From Bacteroidota bacterium (lineage in GTDB: Bacteria; Bacteroidota; Ignavibacteria; Ignavibacteriales; Ignavibacteriaceae), in NCBI GenBank assembly GCA_023433685.1, contig JAEYUD010000208.1, positions 1-12,552 on the forward strand: a DNA stretch of 12,552 nt. Reading direction: 5' to 3'. This document shows positions 1 to 5,874 of this stretch, piece by piece. Under the pieces are notes generated by a model that worked only from the letters and a program-made list of their open reading frames with translations, did not search any database and was not told the origin of the DNA. The position numbers and the translations under genes are program-made. Numbering within the stretch: position 1 is the first letter of the stretch; each line of letters starts with the position of its first letter.

Positions 1-1
1 G

Positions 2-229
2 ATGGGGAGAACAGACACTTCCGGGTTCCTTGAGACGACAGATCTTCCCGTGCTTGCCATCTGTGGCGTGCACGACACTCTTACACCTCCCGCGGAAATG
101 ACGGAGATGATGAAAAAAGTAAAGAACGGAGAGTTTCACATCATACCAAATGCCGGGCACGCCGCCCCGTTCGAAAATCCGGAGGCTTGCAACACTGTAT
201 TGCTTGAATTTCTTAACAGGGTTCTCTGA
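2..229 (+). CDS. alpha/beta hydrolase, C-terminal part (5' truncated by window edge)
   Basis: This is the last 75 codons of a probable alpha/beta-hydrolase-fold enzyme whose N-terminal part, with the nucleophile elbow, lies left of the window. The visible part has the usual final core: a beta-strand (LPVLAICG) leading into GVHDTLTPP, where the Asp would be the triad acid, and then IIPNAGHAAPFENP, where the His would be the catalytic base. The ATG at base 2 is internal methionine, not a convincing start, because the fold needs about 150-200 more residues upstream. The TGA at 227-229 is followed almost at once by the next gene. The pattern resembles small carboxylesterases or pimeloyl-ACP-esterase-like hydrolases, but the substrate cannot be told from this fragment. 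Confidence 0.85.
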   Translation: MGRTDTSGFLETTDLPVLAICGVHDTLTPPAEMTEMMKKVKNGEFHIIPNAGHAAPFENPEACNTVLLEFLNRVL

Positions 230-230
230 A

Positions 231-458
231 TTGCGTGAGTCAAACAATATTCCTGATCCGCACCCGTCAAGATTGGACAGGGAAAGACCCGATTATCTGA
301 GGATACTCTCACTCCACAGGGAGGCCTGCCAACAGGGAAGAGACACTTACAAAGACCCCTCAACAGGGTACTCTGTATTCACGGCTTTATATCATCTGCG
401 TCGTGGCGTCTGTTGCAACAGCGGCTGCCGGCATTGTCCGTACATTTGGGAAAGGTAA
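231..458 (+). CDS. small Cys-rich DUF5522-like protein
   Basis: This gene encodes a protein of about 75 residues of unknown function. The C-terminal half carries the hallmark of DUF5522-type proteins: KDPSTGYSVFTALYHLRRG (residues about 41-60) and then CCNSGCRHCPY (61-71), giving Cys61, Cys62, Cys66 and Cys69, which look like a metal-binding or redox cluster. I chose TTG at 231 as start because it lies one base after the hydrolase stop (TGA 227-229) and has AGGG at 218-221 about nine bases upstream, which suggests translational coupling. The only upstream ATG (150) would overlap the hydrolase by 80 bases and add residues that look like out-of-frame hydrolase sequence. The family assignment is from memory of the motif; the function is unknown. 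It precedes a cation-transporter gene, which fits but does not prove a metal-related role. Confidence 0.75.
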   Translation: MRESNNIPDPHPSRLDRERPDYLRILSLHREACQQGRDTYKDPSTGYSVFTALYHLRRGVCCNSGCRHCPYIWER

Positions 459-1290
459 TTTTTTCATTGTTGGAGCAATTATAAAAACTCAAGTAACTAC
501 CTTCCATATCCCCAAAATGGACTGCCCTTCTGAAGAGCAAATGATCAGAATGAAACTCACAGGTTTCGATTCGATCAGAAGCATGAAGTTCGATATCCCG
601 GGCAGGAAGCTTGAGATAATCCACACAGGCGAAACGGAAAAGATAGACGAGGCAATTGCTTCACTCCGGCTTGATTCCTCGATCGTCGAAAGTATCGAAC
701 ATGAATCCATCGCCGGCGAACACAGTCCGGATGTAGAGAACCACCAAAGAAAACTCCTCATCGCCGTTTTGGCGATCAATTTCTTCTTCTTTCTGCTTGA
801 AATGGCAACCGGACTTATCTCTCGCTCAATGGGTTTGATCGCTGATTCACTCGATATGCTGGCTGACGCGGTGGTTTACGGACTTGCACTCTGGGCAGTG
901 GGCTCGCATCTTTCAAGGAAGAAAAATGTGGCGAGGCTTTCGGGGTACTTCCAGCTCATACTTGCTGTTTTTGGCTTCGTTGAAGTGGTAAGGCGATTTA
1001 TTCTCCCGACGGAGACACCTGACTTCATCCAGATGATCGGTATCTCATTCTTCGCCCTGATCGGGAACACTGCTTCCCTTGTAATTCTTAACCGCTCCCG
1101 TGACAGCGGTGCTCACATGGAGGCAAGCAGGATTTTTACATCAAACGATGTGATCGCCAATATTGGTGTTATTGCCGCCGGTGTGATAGTGTATTTCAGC
1201 AATTCCAGGTACCCTGATCTTGTTATCGGTGCCGTGGTGTTCTACCTCGTTCTGCAGGGAGCTTTTAGAATTATCCGTCTGGCAAAATAG
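403..1290 (+). CDS. cation diffusion facilitator (CDF)-like transporter with HMA-like N-terminal domain
   Basis: This is a predicted inner-membrane cation transporter of the CDF type. In the longest reading (295 aa), residues about 33-100 form a ferredoxin-like, heavy-metal-associated-like domain starting at FHIPKMDCPSEEQ, with one Cys instead of the usual CxxC. About six hydrophobic segments follow (roughly 117-290). The second carries DSLDMLADAVVYG, with the Asp151-x3-Asp155 pair typical of the CDF metal site. The fifth has FTSNDVIANIG, where Asp249 is present but the partner four residues before is Phe245 rather than His or Asp. The protein ends right after the last membrane segment, so the usual cytoplasmic C-terminal domain is missing. 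The start is uncertain. GTG at 403 is the only canonical start that keeps the whole domain, but it lacks a Shine-Dalgarno and overlaps the preceding gene by 56 bases. ATA at 481, preceded by GGAG at 472-475, fits the domain boundary better and would give 269 aa. The transported metal is unknown. Confidence 0.8.
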   Translation: MASVATAAAGIVRTFGKGNFFIVGAIIKTQVTTFHIPKMDCPSEEQMIRMKLTGFDSIRSMKFDIPGRKLEIIHTGETEKIDEAIASLRLDSSIVESIEHESIAGEHSPDVENHQRKLLIAVLAINFFFFLLEMATGLISRSMGLIADSLDMLADAVVYGLALWAVGSHLSRKKNVARLSGYFQLILAVFGFVEVVRRFILPTETPDFIQMIGISFFALIGNTASLVILNRSRDSGAHMEASRIFTSNDVIANIGVIAAGVIVYFSNSRYPDLVIGAVVFYLVLQGAFRIIRLAK

Positions 1291-1331
1291 ACTTCACTTC
1301 ATTGTGCCCTCACCCTTCCCCTGAAATTGCT

Positions 1332-1339
1332 TATATTTG
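1332..1339 (+). promoter_or_regulatory. TAnnTTTG-type -7 element upstream of prfA
   Basis: TATATTTG at 1332-1339 matches the Bacteroidetes sigma-A -7 consensus TAnnTTTG exactly and lies 23 bases before the prfA ATG. I see no TTG or TTTG at the preferred 19-21 base distance upstream (the nearest is ATTG, ending at 1304), so only half of the promoter is supported. If used, the 5' leader would be about 15-20 bases, just enough for the AAGGA ribosome-binding site at 1354-1358. Confidence 0.45.
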
Positions 1340-1362
1340 TGACTGCAAATTTTAAGGAATAC

Positions 1363-2439
1363 ATGAACTTTTTTGAAAAGCTCACCAAAATAAAAGAAAA
1401 ATTCGACCGTATTAACGAGCAGCTTTCTGATGAAGCAAACCTCACCGATACTGAAAAACTAATATCCCTCAGCAAAGAAAGAAGCGAACTCCTGCCGATA
1501 ATGGAAGTGTTCGAGCGGTATTCACGAGTGGTCTCCGACCTTGAAGAATCAAGGGATATCCTCGAGAATTCAACCGACAGGGAACTGGTTGAGATCGCGG
1601 AAATGGAGCTCGATGGTCTGAAACAGCAAAAGGAATCGCTTGAAGAAGAGATCAAGGTTCTTCTTCTTCCGAAAGATCCCAACGACGACAAATCGGTAAT
1701 CATGGAGATCCGTGCCGGAACTGGCGGAGATGAAGCCGGACTTTTTGCCGGTGATCTCTTAAGAATGTACATGAGATACGCTGAAATTAAAGGGTGGAAG
1801 ACAGAGTATATCGATTTTAACGAGGCCGGCGGTCTCGGCGGCGTGAAAGAAGCCGTGCTTTCTATCTCCGGATCGGGAGTTTATGGCGAACTTAAATGGG
1901 AGAGCGGGGTTCACCGCGTTCAGCGTGTACCCGCGACCGAGGCACAGGGCAGGGTGCACACCTCAGCTGCGTCTGTGGCGGTACTTCCCGAAGTTGAGGA
2001 TGTGGCGGTTGATATTAACATGAATGACGTGAAGATCGATGTCTACCGTTCAGGTGGTGCCGGTGGTCAAAACGTGAACAAGGTTGAAACCGCGATCAGA
2101 ATGACACACCTTCCTACCGGTATCGTGGTTCAATGCCAGGATGAAAGGTCGCAGCTTAAAAACCGCGAAAAAGCCCTGAAAGTACTCAAAGCCAGACTTT
2201 ACGATCTTAGAATGAGCGAGCAGAACTCAGAGATAGCTGCCCAACGCAAACTTATGGTTAAAAGCGGTGACAGAAGCGACAAGATCAGAACCTATAACTT
2301 CCCACAGAACAGGGTTACCGACCACAGGATCGGGCTCACCCTCTATAACCTCAGCGACGTTATCAATGGCAACCTTAACGAACTGATCGAGCAGATCAAG
2401 ATAGCTGACAGGGCGGAGAAGTTACAGGCGGAGGTTTGA
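1363..2439 (+). CDS. prfA: peptide chain release factor 1 (RF1)
   Basis: RF1 recognises UAA and UAG stop codons in the ribosomal A site and triggers hydrolysis of peptidyl-tRNA. The 358-residue product is full length for the family. The N-terminal coiled-coil domain spans about residues 1-100. The stop-recognition tripeptide is PAT (residues 190-192, within VHRVQRVPATEAQGRVHTS), which is the RF1 rather than the RF2 (SPF) signature. The catalytic GGQ is at 234-236, inside YRSGGAGGQNVNKVETAIR. The start at ATG 1363 is chosen over TTG 1327 because AAGGA lies at 1354-1358 and the protein then begins MNFFEKLTKIKEKF as RF1 proteins usually do. It lies 72 bases after the transporter gene and may be transcribed from its own promoter. 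The usual partner prmC is not next to it; a repeat array starts three bases after the stop. Confidence 0.97.
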   Translation: MNFFEKLTKIKEKFDRINEQLSDEANLTDTEKLISLSKERSELLPIMEVFERYSRVVSDLEESRDILENSTDRELVEIAEMELDGLKQQKESLEEEIKVLLLPKDPNDDKSVIMEIRAGTGGDEAGLFAGDLLRMYMRYAEIKGWKTEYIDFNEAGGLGGVKEAVLSISGSGVYGELKWESGVHRVQRVPATEAQGRVHTSAASVAVLPEVEDVAVDINMNDVKIDVYRSGGAGGQNVNKVETAIRMTHLPTGIVVQCQDERSQLKNREKALKVLKARLYDLRMSEQNSEIAAQRKLMVKSGDRSDKIRTYNFPQNRVTDHRIGLTLYNLSDVINGNLNELIEQIKIADRAEKLQAEV

Positions 2440-2442
2440 TTC

Positions 2443-2540
2443 AGTGGTGAGTTGTGAGTTGTTAGTGGTTAGAGGTTAGAGGTAAGTGGTGAGTAGTGAG
2501 TAGCGAGAGTTCAGTGGTGAGTAGTGAGTAGCGAGGATTC
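2443..2540. repeat. degenerate heptanucleotide array, 14 in-phase units (AGTGGTG-type)
   Basis: The spacer after prfA can be cut into 14 consecutive 7-base units with no slip: AGTGGTG, AGTTGTG, AGTTGTT, AGTGGTT, AGAGGTT, AGAGGTA, AGTGGTG, AGTAGTG, AGTAGCG, AGAGTTC, AGTGGTG, AGTAGTG, AGTAGCG, AGGATTC. Units 7-9 and 11-13 form an exact 23-base direct repeat (2485-2507 and 2513-2535, period 28). All but the last begin AGT or AGA. The array begins three bases past the prfA TGA. It resembles in form the short tandem heptanucleotide repeats (STRR) known from filamentous cyanobacteria; the sequence here is different and its function is unknown. Confidence 0.85.
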
Positions 2541-2562
2541 GTTACCCTTTTTAGGTGTTAGT

Positions 2563-2593
2563 CCGCGGCCGCGGGTTAGGTGTAGCACCTTTT
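2563..2593 (+). terminator. possible weak terminator or hairpin region after prfA
   Basis: A 12-base perfect palindrome CCGCGGCCGCGG (2563-2574) is followed by a small hairpin with stem AGGTG (2578-2582) and CACCT (2586-2590) and a short T run (2590-2593). Copies of TTAGGTGT flank the palindrome (2551-2558 and 2576-2583). This is the nearest terminator-like structure to prfA, but it is 124 bases away and the stem is only 5 bp, so the call is weak. Confidence 0.25.
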
Positions 2594-2653
2594 ACCCACT
2601 GCTGACACACCCTCTTCTCCCGGTATGTGCTCATTCAGTTGTTTGTGATTTCT

Positions 2654-2688
2654 CCGCGTAAATCCGTTAAATCTGCGTGTATCCGCGT
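2654..2688 (+). repeat. dispersed 35-base repeat, single arm
   Basis: This 35-base stretch begins CCGCGTAAATCCGTTAAATC and ends GTGTATCCGCGT. It is identical at 32 of 35 positions to the right arm of the inverted repeat at 12401-12435, nearly 10 kb away in the same orientation. No matching left arm is visible upstream here, so this looks like a solo or decayed copy. Sequences of this kind (CGCGGATTTAACGGATT-like) recur between genes in many environmental bacterial genomes, but their role is not established. Confidence 0.8.
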
Positions 2689-2732
2689 GCTTTAAAACCA
2701 ATCCCCGCCACTGACAAAACACTATACTCCAC

Positions 2733-2801
2733 TCCGCCGCGGCGGACTACACTCCACCCCATACCCCAATCCGCCGCGGCGGACCAATCCGCCTCGGCGG
2801 A
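2733..2801. repeat. three copies of a GC-rich 14-base palindrome
   Basis: TCCGCCGCGGCGGA occurs at 2733-2746 and again at 2770-2783, and the variant TCCGCCTCGGCGGA is at 2788-2801. Copies two and three are separated by only four bases (CCAA). Each is a perfect or near-perfect inverted repeat able to form a stem of 6 bp or more. The last copy lies nine bases past the stop of the leftward acetyltransferase gene, where it could slow or end transcription, although no T run follows. Together with the array and the 35-base arm, this fills the gene-free stretch 2440-2810; I see no coding signal in it. Confidence 0.85.
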
Positions 2802-2810
2802 CCAAACTCC

Positions 2811-3332
2811 CTAAACCTCCTCCCGGAGCAAGCCATAAACAAGGAGATCATAGTCGTGACCATCCTTGTGGAAGGCTTTGCGGAGGCAGGCTTCCTTCCG
2901 GAACCCGTTTTTTCTAAGAACCCGGGATGAAGCCTTGTTCGGAGAGGCCACCTCGGCTTGTATTCTTACTATATCATAGTAGGTAAAAGCGAAATGGATC
3001 AACTGCCTGCACACCTCTGAGGCAATACCTTTACCCCAAAAATGTTCACCGATCCAGAACCCCATCTCACATGTTTTACGCTCCACATCGTTGAGAAGAT
3101 GCACACCCGCAATACCGGTGATCTCACCCTGAAATCTCACAGCGAAAACCGATTGCACATTTCCGTCGTTCATCAATTTAATGAAAGCTTCTGCATGCTG
3201 AACTGTATAAGGCTGGGGGAAAGAGTCTCTTAAAAAGCGGGCAACATTGGGGTTGTTGGCAATCTCTGCCAGGGCTCCGGCGTCGTCGGGGTAGAGTGCG
3301 GTTAGCTCAACTTCTTTGTTGTTTGATGTCAC
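2811..3332 (-). CDS. GNAT-family N-acetyltransferase (RimJ/RimL-like)
   Basis: This 173-residue protein has the layout of the Acetyltransf_3 (RimJ/RimL-like) branch of GNAT acetyltransferases, which transfer acetyl from acetyl-CoA to an amine. The core strand GEITGIAGVHLLNDVERKT is followed by GFWIGEHFWGKGIASEVC (about 91-108), in which WGKGIA matches the Q/RxxGxG/A pyrophosphate-binding loop of motif A. IQAEVASPNKASSRVLRKNGF (about 124-144) is the usual motif B end, with the conserved Asn, Ser and GF. The start codon is GTG at 3332, and no clear Shine-Dalgarno precedes it. It lies 11 bases after the natural end of the TonB receptor frame on the same strand, so the two were probably co-transcribed. 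The substrate (a ribosomal protein N-terminus, an antibiotic or a small amine) cannot be told. Confidence 0.9.
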   Translation of the reverse strand: MTSNNKEVELTALYPDDAGALAEIANNPNVARFLRDSFPQPYTVQHAEAFIKLMNDGNVQSVFAVRFQGEITGIAGVHLLNDVERKTCEMGFWIGEHFWGKGIASEVCRQLIHFAFTYYDIVRIQAEVASPNKASSRVLRKNGFRKEACLRKAFHKDGHDYDLLVYGLLREEV

Positions 3333-3343
3333 GCGTGAACCAT

Positions 3344-3694
3344 TTAAAACGAAAATTCCATTCCAAAGTTAAAGAATCTTTCCGTAAAAATCTGTGGCAC
3401 ACGTAGCGGCGAACGCACACCAGGTATCACCTGATACCATGAGTAACCCGCTATATTGTAGTTATTAAAGACGTTAAGTACTTCCGCAACTATTGTGAGG
3501 AATTTTTTCTCTGCCAGCTGAAATTTTGCAGAAAGCCCCATATCAGCCCTCATGTAAATGGGGAGCTCCCACCTTTTCCCGTAATCGACCACAAGATAGT
3601 TCTTTCCGTCGGGTCCAACTTCTACCCTTCTGGGGTGAAAGAGGGTACCGGTTGAGACTGCAAACCTGAGGTGTGACTGCCAGTTCGGATGCTT
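3344..3694 (-). pseudogene. C-terminal part of the TonB-dependent receptor, cut off by an in-frame stop
   Basis: This stretch continues the frame of the receptor directly after its TAA (3695-3697). Reading on gives KHPNWQSHLRFAVSTGTLF, then LFHPRRVEVGPDGKNYLV, then YMRADMGLSAKFQLAEKK, and it ends TERFFNFGMEFSF. These are amphipathic beta-strands of the last part of an outer-membrane barrel, with the C-terminal Phe expected for outer-membrane insertion. The longest independent reading inside it (82 codons from GTG at 3592) makes no sense as a separate protein. With the upstream part the whole receptor would be 776 codons with one internal stop at codon 660. If the TAA is real and not read through, the receptor lacks its last strands and is probably non-functional. 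Confidence 0.85.
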
Positions 3695-5674
3695 TTAAAT
3701 CTTGTCTTGCAGAAAAATCTGAAGGTTGTGTGTCTGGTCGAGAAGCCTTCTTTCATAGCCGGCGTTGCTCCCTTTCAGGCGCTCACCGCTGTCAAGGTAA
3801 CCGTAAACGAACCAGCTGTTCAGACCCTCCTGAATCTCACCGCGCAGCATCAGATCGAACCCCCGCGCGTAACCCTCGAATGAGTTGGTTTTGCCATACG
3901 ATATCCTCATCCCGTCGAAATCAACCGGGATAAGATCATCAAGCTGTTTATAATAAAACTCGGCGCGCATCTCCAAACCTCTTTTAAAAATGTAATGCAG
4001 TGCCGCGATATAGTGAACTGATTTTTGCGACTTAAGTGACGCGGTTTCATCCGGGGTGAGATTACGGAGTTCGTAAAAGAATGGAGGTTGATTGTAAACG
4101 CCCGCGCGCAGGTTCACGCTGAATTTCTCCGTGAAACGGTACTCAAGCGAGCCCCTCGGTGACCAAAAAGTCTCCCCGTTGTAACCGGTTGAAGTGAACC
4201 TTAGCCCCGCATTTACATTAAAGCGCTCGTTAACTGCCATGTCGTCATCAATGAATGCCGACCAGCTGTTCAGGTCTTTCCCCATTGAATAGGAAGTTAT
4301 TTCGGGAGCGGCGGGGATCGAGTTAACCCCCACTTCCCTTTTTTCTTCAAAAAACAAGTTTTTCAGATTGGCAAGTTTTATTTCCGCCCCGGCTTTAATA
4401 GTGTGCATCCCTTCGAGCCAGATCATCTCTGGGTTGATGCTCACCACTGACAGGTCGAGGATGTTCTCACCCTTCTCCGTTGCCGTTTTAAGGTAGTCGC
4501 GATATTCGGGGTAATATGCATCAGGTATCAGAAAAATATCGGAGTAAAGATCGCGTGTTTCAGACTCGGCGATGTTGAACCATGAAATGCTCACTCCGGC
4601 AAGAAGGTCTTTCATCACTTTATATTTTACATTTCCGCCGGCGAGAGTGGTGTTGTAAGAGTAATTAGAACTGCCCGAGTAGTCGGCTGCAATTCCCTGT
4701 ATCACACCGTCGAGGCGGAAGTGGCCTGTCCAGTTTGCAGGGGTAAGGTCATACTTGTTGTTCGCCCTGAGAAGGAAGAAACGTGTGGAAAGATTGCTGC
4801 CGGGGAGCCAGTTAACATCGAGCTGGACATCTTTGAAGTCAGGGCGATAGTCACCCGTGGTATGCTGCTGCGCTGAGAATATCCTGGGGTAACTCCATCT
4901 TCCCGCGAGATTGGCGGAGAGTTCCGGGTTTGAGTATTGAAGCGCTGCCCCCGCTGAAAGGAGGTTTGCCCTGACCAGGCCACTAAAACCGGGCGAGCCG
5001 TTCCTTCCATAGCTGATTTTAAGAGCGGATGCCATTTTATCACCGAAGACCGCCGGAAAGGCGCCACCATAAAAATCGAGACTGTTCACAAGATCCTGAT
5101 TCACAAGAGATTGATTTTCCTCGATCCCCTGACGGAGAAGGAAGGGCCTGTAAATCTCAAATCCATTCAGATAGATCAGATTCTCATCAAAGCTTCCACC
5201 CCTGACATTGTAGCCGGAGGTCATCTCATTGTTCATTTTCACACCGGGAAGGATCCTGACGGTTTGTAGCACTTCACCATTAAGGGTGGGGATATTGCTG
5301 ATGGTTTCAGCTTCCAGGGTCTCTTTTTCCATCCCTTTCCGCTCACCAACCACCACGAACTCCTGCTCCTGATAGTCTGAAGGGGTAAGTACAACGCGAA
5401 TTGTATCCTGCTTTCCGGGAAGTGTTGCTACATCGATGGAAGTATCCCTGAACGAGATATGACGCACGCGTAGGACGTGGTTGCCTGCGGGGAGTTCGAA
5501 ACTGAATTTACCGTCGAGTGAGGTGATAACACCGAGTGGGGTCTTTTGGATAAACACGGCACAGCCTGCAAGAGGCTCGCCGCCGGGGGTGACCACCCTG
5601 CCCGAAAGTGTTGTCTGGGCAAAAAGCGGCAACGACAAGAGAAATGTTACAATGATATTTCTGAAAAGAAACAT
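3695..5674 (-). CDS. TonB-dependent outer-membrane receptor, interrupted before its C-terminus
   Basis: This is a TonB-dependent receptor of the FCB type, an outer-membrane gated channel for a large or scarce substrate. Residues 1-19 form a signal peptide (hydrophobic IIVTFLLSLPLF then AQ). Residues about 22-97 are a carboxypeptidase-regulatory-like beta-sandwich (LSGRVVTPGGEPLAGCAVF, then SLDGKFSFELPAG). A linker and the plug follow, about 115-222, with VLQTVRILPGV and YNVRGGSFDENLIYLNG. The rest alternates as barrel strands to RRLLDQTHNLQIFLQDKI, where TAA stops it at residue 659. The barrel continues in the same frame for 116 more codons (3344-3694), so the protein as read is truncated. 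Because both parts share a frame, a base substitution is more likely than an indel. A Bacteroidetes-type promoter lies about 80 bases upstream. No SusD-like partner is nearby and the substrate is unknown. Confidence 0.93.
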   Translation of the reverse strand: MFLFRNIIVTFLLSLPLFAQTTLSGRVVTPGGEPLAGCAVFIQKTPLGVITSLDGKFSFELPAGNHVLRVRHISFRDTSIDVATLPGKQDTIRVVLTPSDYQEQEFVVVGERKGMEKETLEAETISNIPTLNGEVLQTVRILPGVKMNNEMTSGYNVRGGSFDENLIYLNGFEIYRPFLLRQGIEENQSLVNQDLVNSLDFYGGAFPAVFGDKMASALKISYGRNGSPGFSGLVRANLLSAGAALQYSNPELSANLAGRWSYPRIFSAQQHTTGDYRPDFKDVQLDVNWLPGSNLSTRFFLLRANNKYDLTPANWTGHFRLDGVIQGIAADYSGSSNYSYNTTLAGGNVKYKVMKDLLAGVSISWFNIAESETRDLYSDIFLIPDAYYPEYRDYLKTATEKGENILDLSVVSINPEMIWLEGMHTIKAGAEIKLANLKNLFFEEKREVGVNSIPAAPEITSYSMGKDLNSWSAFIDDDMAVNERFNVNAGLRFTSTGYNGETFWSPRGSLEYRFTEKFSVNLRAGVYNQPPFFYELRNLTPDETASLKSQKSVHYIAALHYIFKRGLEMRAEFYYKQLDDLIPVDFDGMRISYGKTNSFEGYARGFDLMLRGEIQEGLNSWFVYGYLDSGERLKGSNAGYERRLLDQTHNLQIFLQDKI

Positions 5675-5752
5675 GACGGCTACTGACCGGATTGTTTAAG
5701 AGATGGTATAAATAAACGCGCCGTTAATTCCTTTTAACTGAAAAATCAAGCT

Positions 5753-5783
5753 GAAATATACCCTTCACGAACTTTTTAGGCAA
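5753..5783 (-). promoter_or_regulatory. Bacteroidetes-type promoter for the TonB receptor
   Basis: On the minus strand TTG (5783-5781, preceded by AA to give AATTG) is followed by exactly 20 bases and then TATATTTC (5760-5753). This fits the Bacteroidetes -33 TTTG / -7 TAnnTTTG promoter with one mismatch in the -7 box and a -33 core of TTG. Transcription would start near 5747 and leave a leader of about 70 bases before the ATG at 5674. It lies in the 200-base gap shared with the divergent hydrolase gene. Confidence 0.55.
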
Positions 5784-5807
5784 TTACAAAGTTTTTCTCT
5801 TTATAGA

Positions 5808-5825
5808 GGGAGCCCATGGCCTCCC
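5808..5825. promoter_or_regulatory. 18-base near-palindrome between divergent genes, possible operator
   Basis: GGGAGCCCATGGCCTCCC at 5808-5825 is an inverted repeat centred on CCATGG, with all positions paired except one C/C pair (5813 and 5820). It sits between the divergent receptor and hydrolase genes, 25 bases upstream of the receptor -33 element and 50 bases before the hydrolase start. The position and symmetry would suit a dimeric regulator, but I see no second copy in the window, and no regulator gene is adjacent. Confidence 0.3.
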
Positions 5826-5874
5826 CGGATATTTTTAATGAGCATTACTCACCACACAAAACAGGAAATCTCAA

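Noticed and set aside
150..458. A longer start (ATG 150) for the small Cys-rich protein
   Set aside because: It would overlap the hydrolase by 80 bases, and the added residues show no family resemblance; TTG 231 with AGGG upstream is the simpler choice.
3344..3592. An independent 82-residue gene
   Set aside because: It is in the same frame as the receptor and reads as its last barrel strands; conserved sequence also lies before its GTG, back to the TAA.
3690..3700. A frameshift in the receptor
   Set aside because: Codon-by-codon reading shows that the upstream and downstream parts share one frame, so only the TAA interrupts it.
3673..3933. Plus-strand reading frames opposite the receptor, and similar ones opposite tex and prfA
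   Set aside because: They lie antisense to well-recognised genes and show no recognisable domain or ribosome-binding site.
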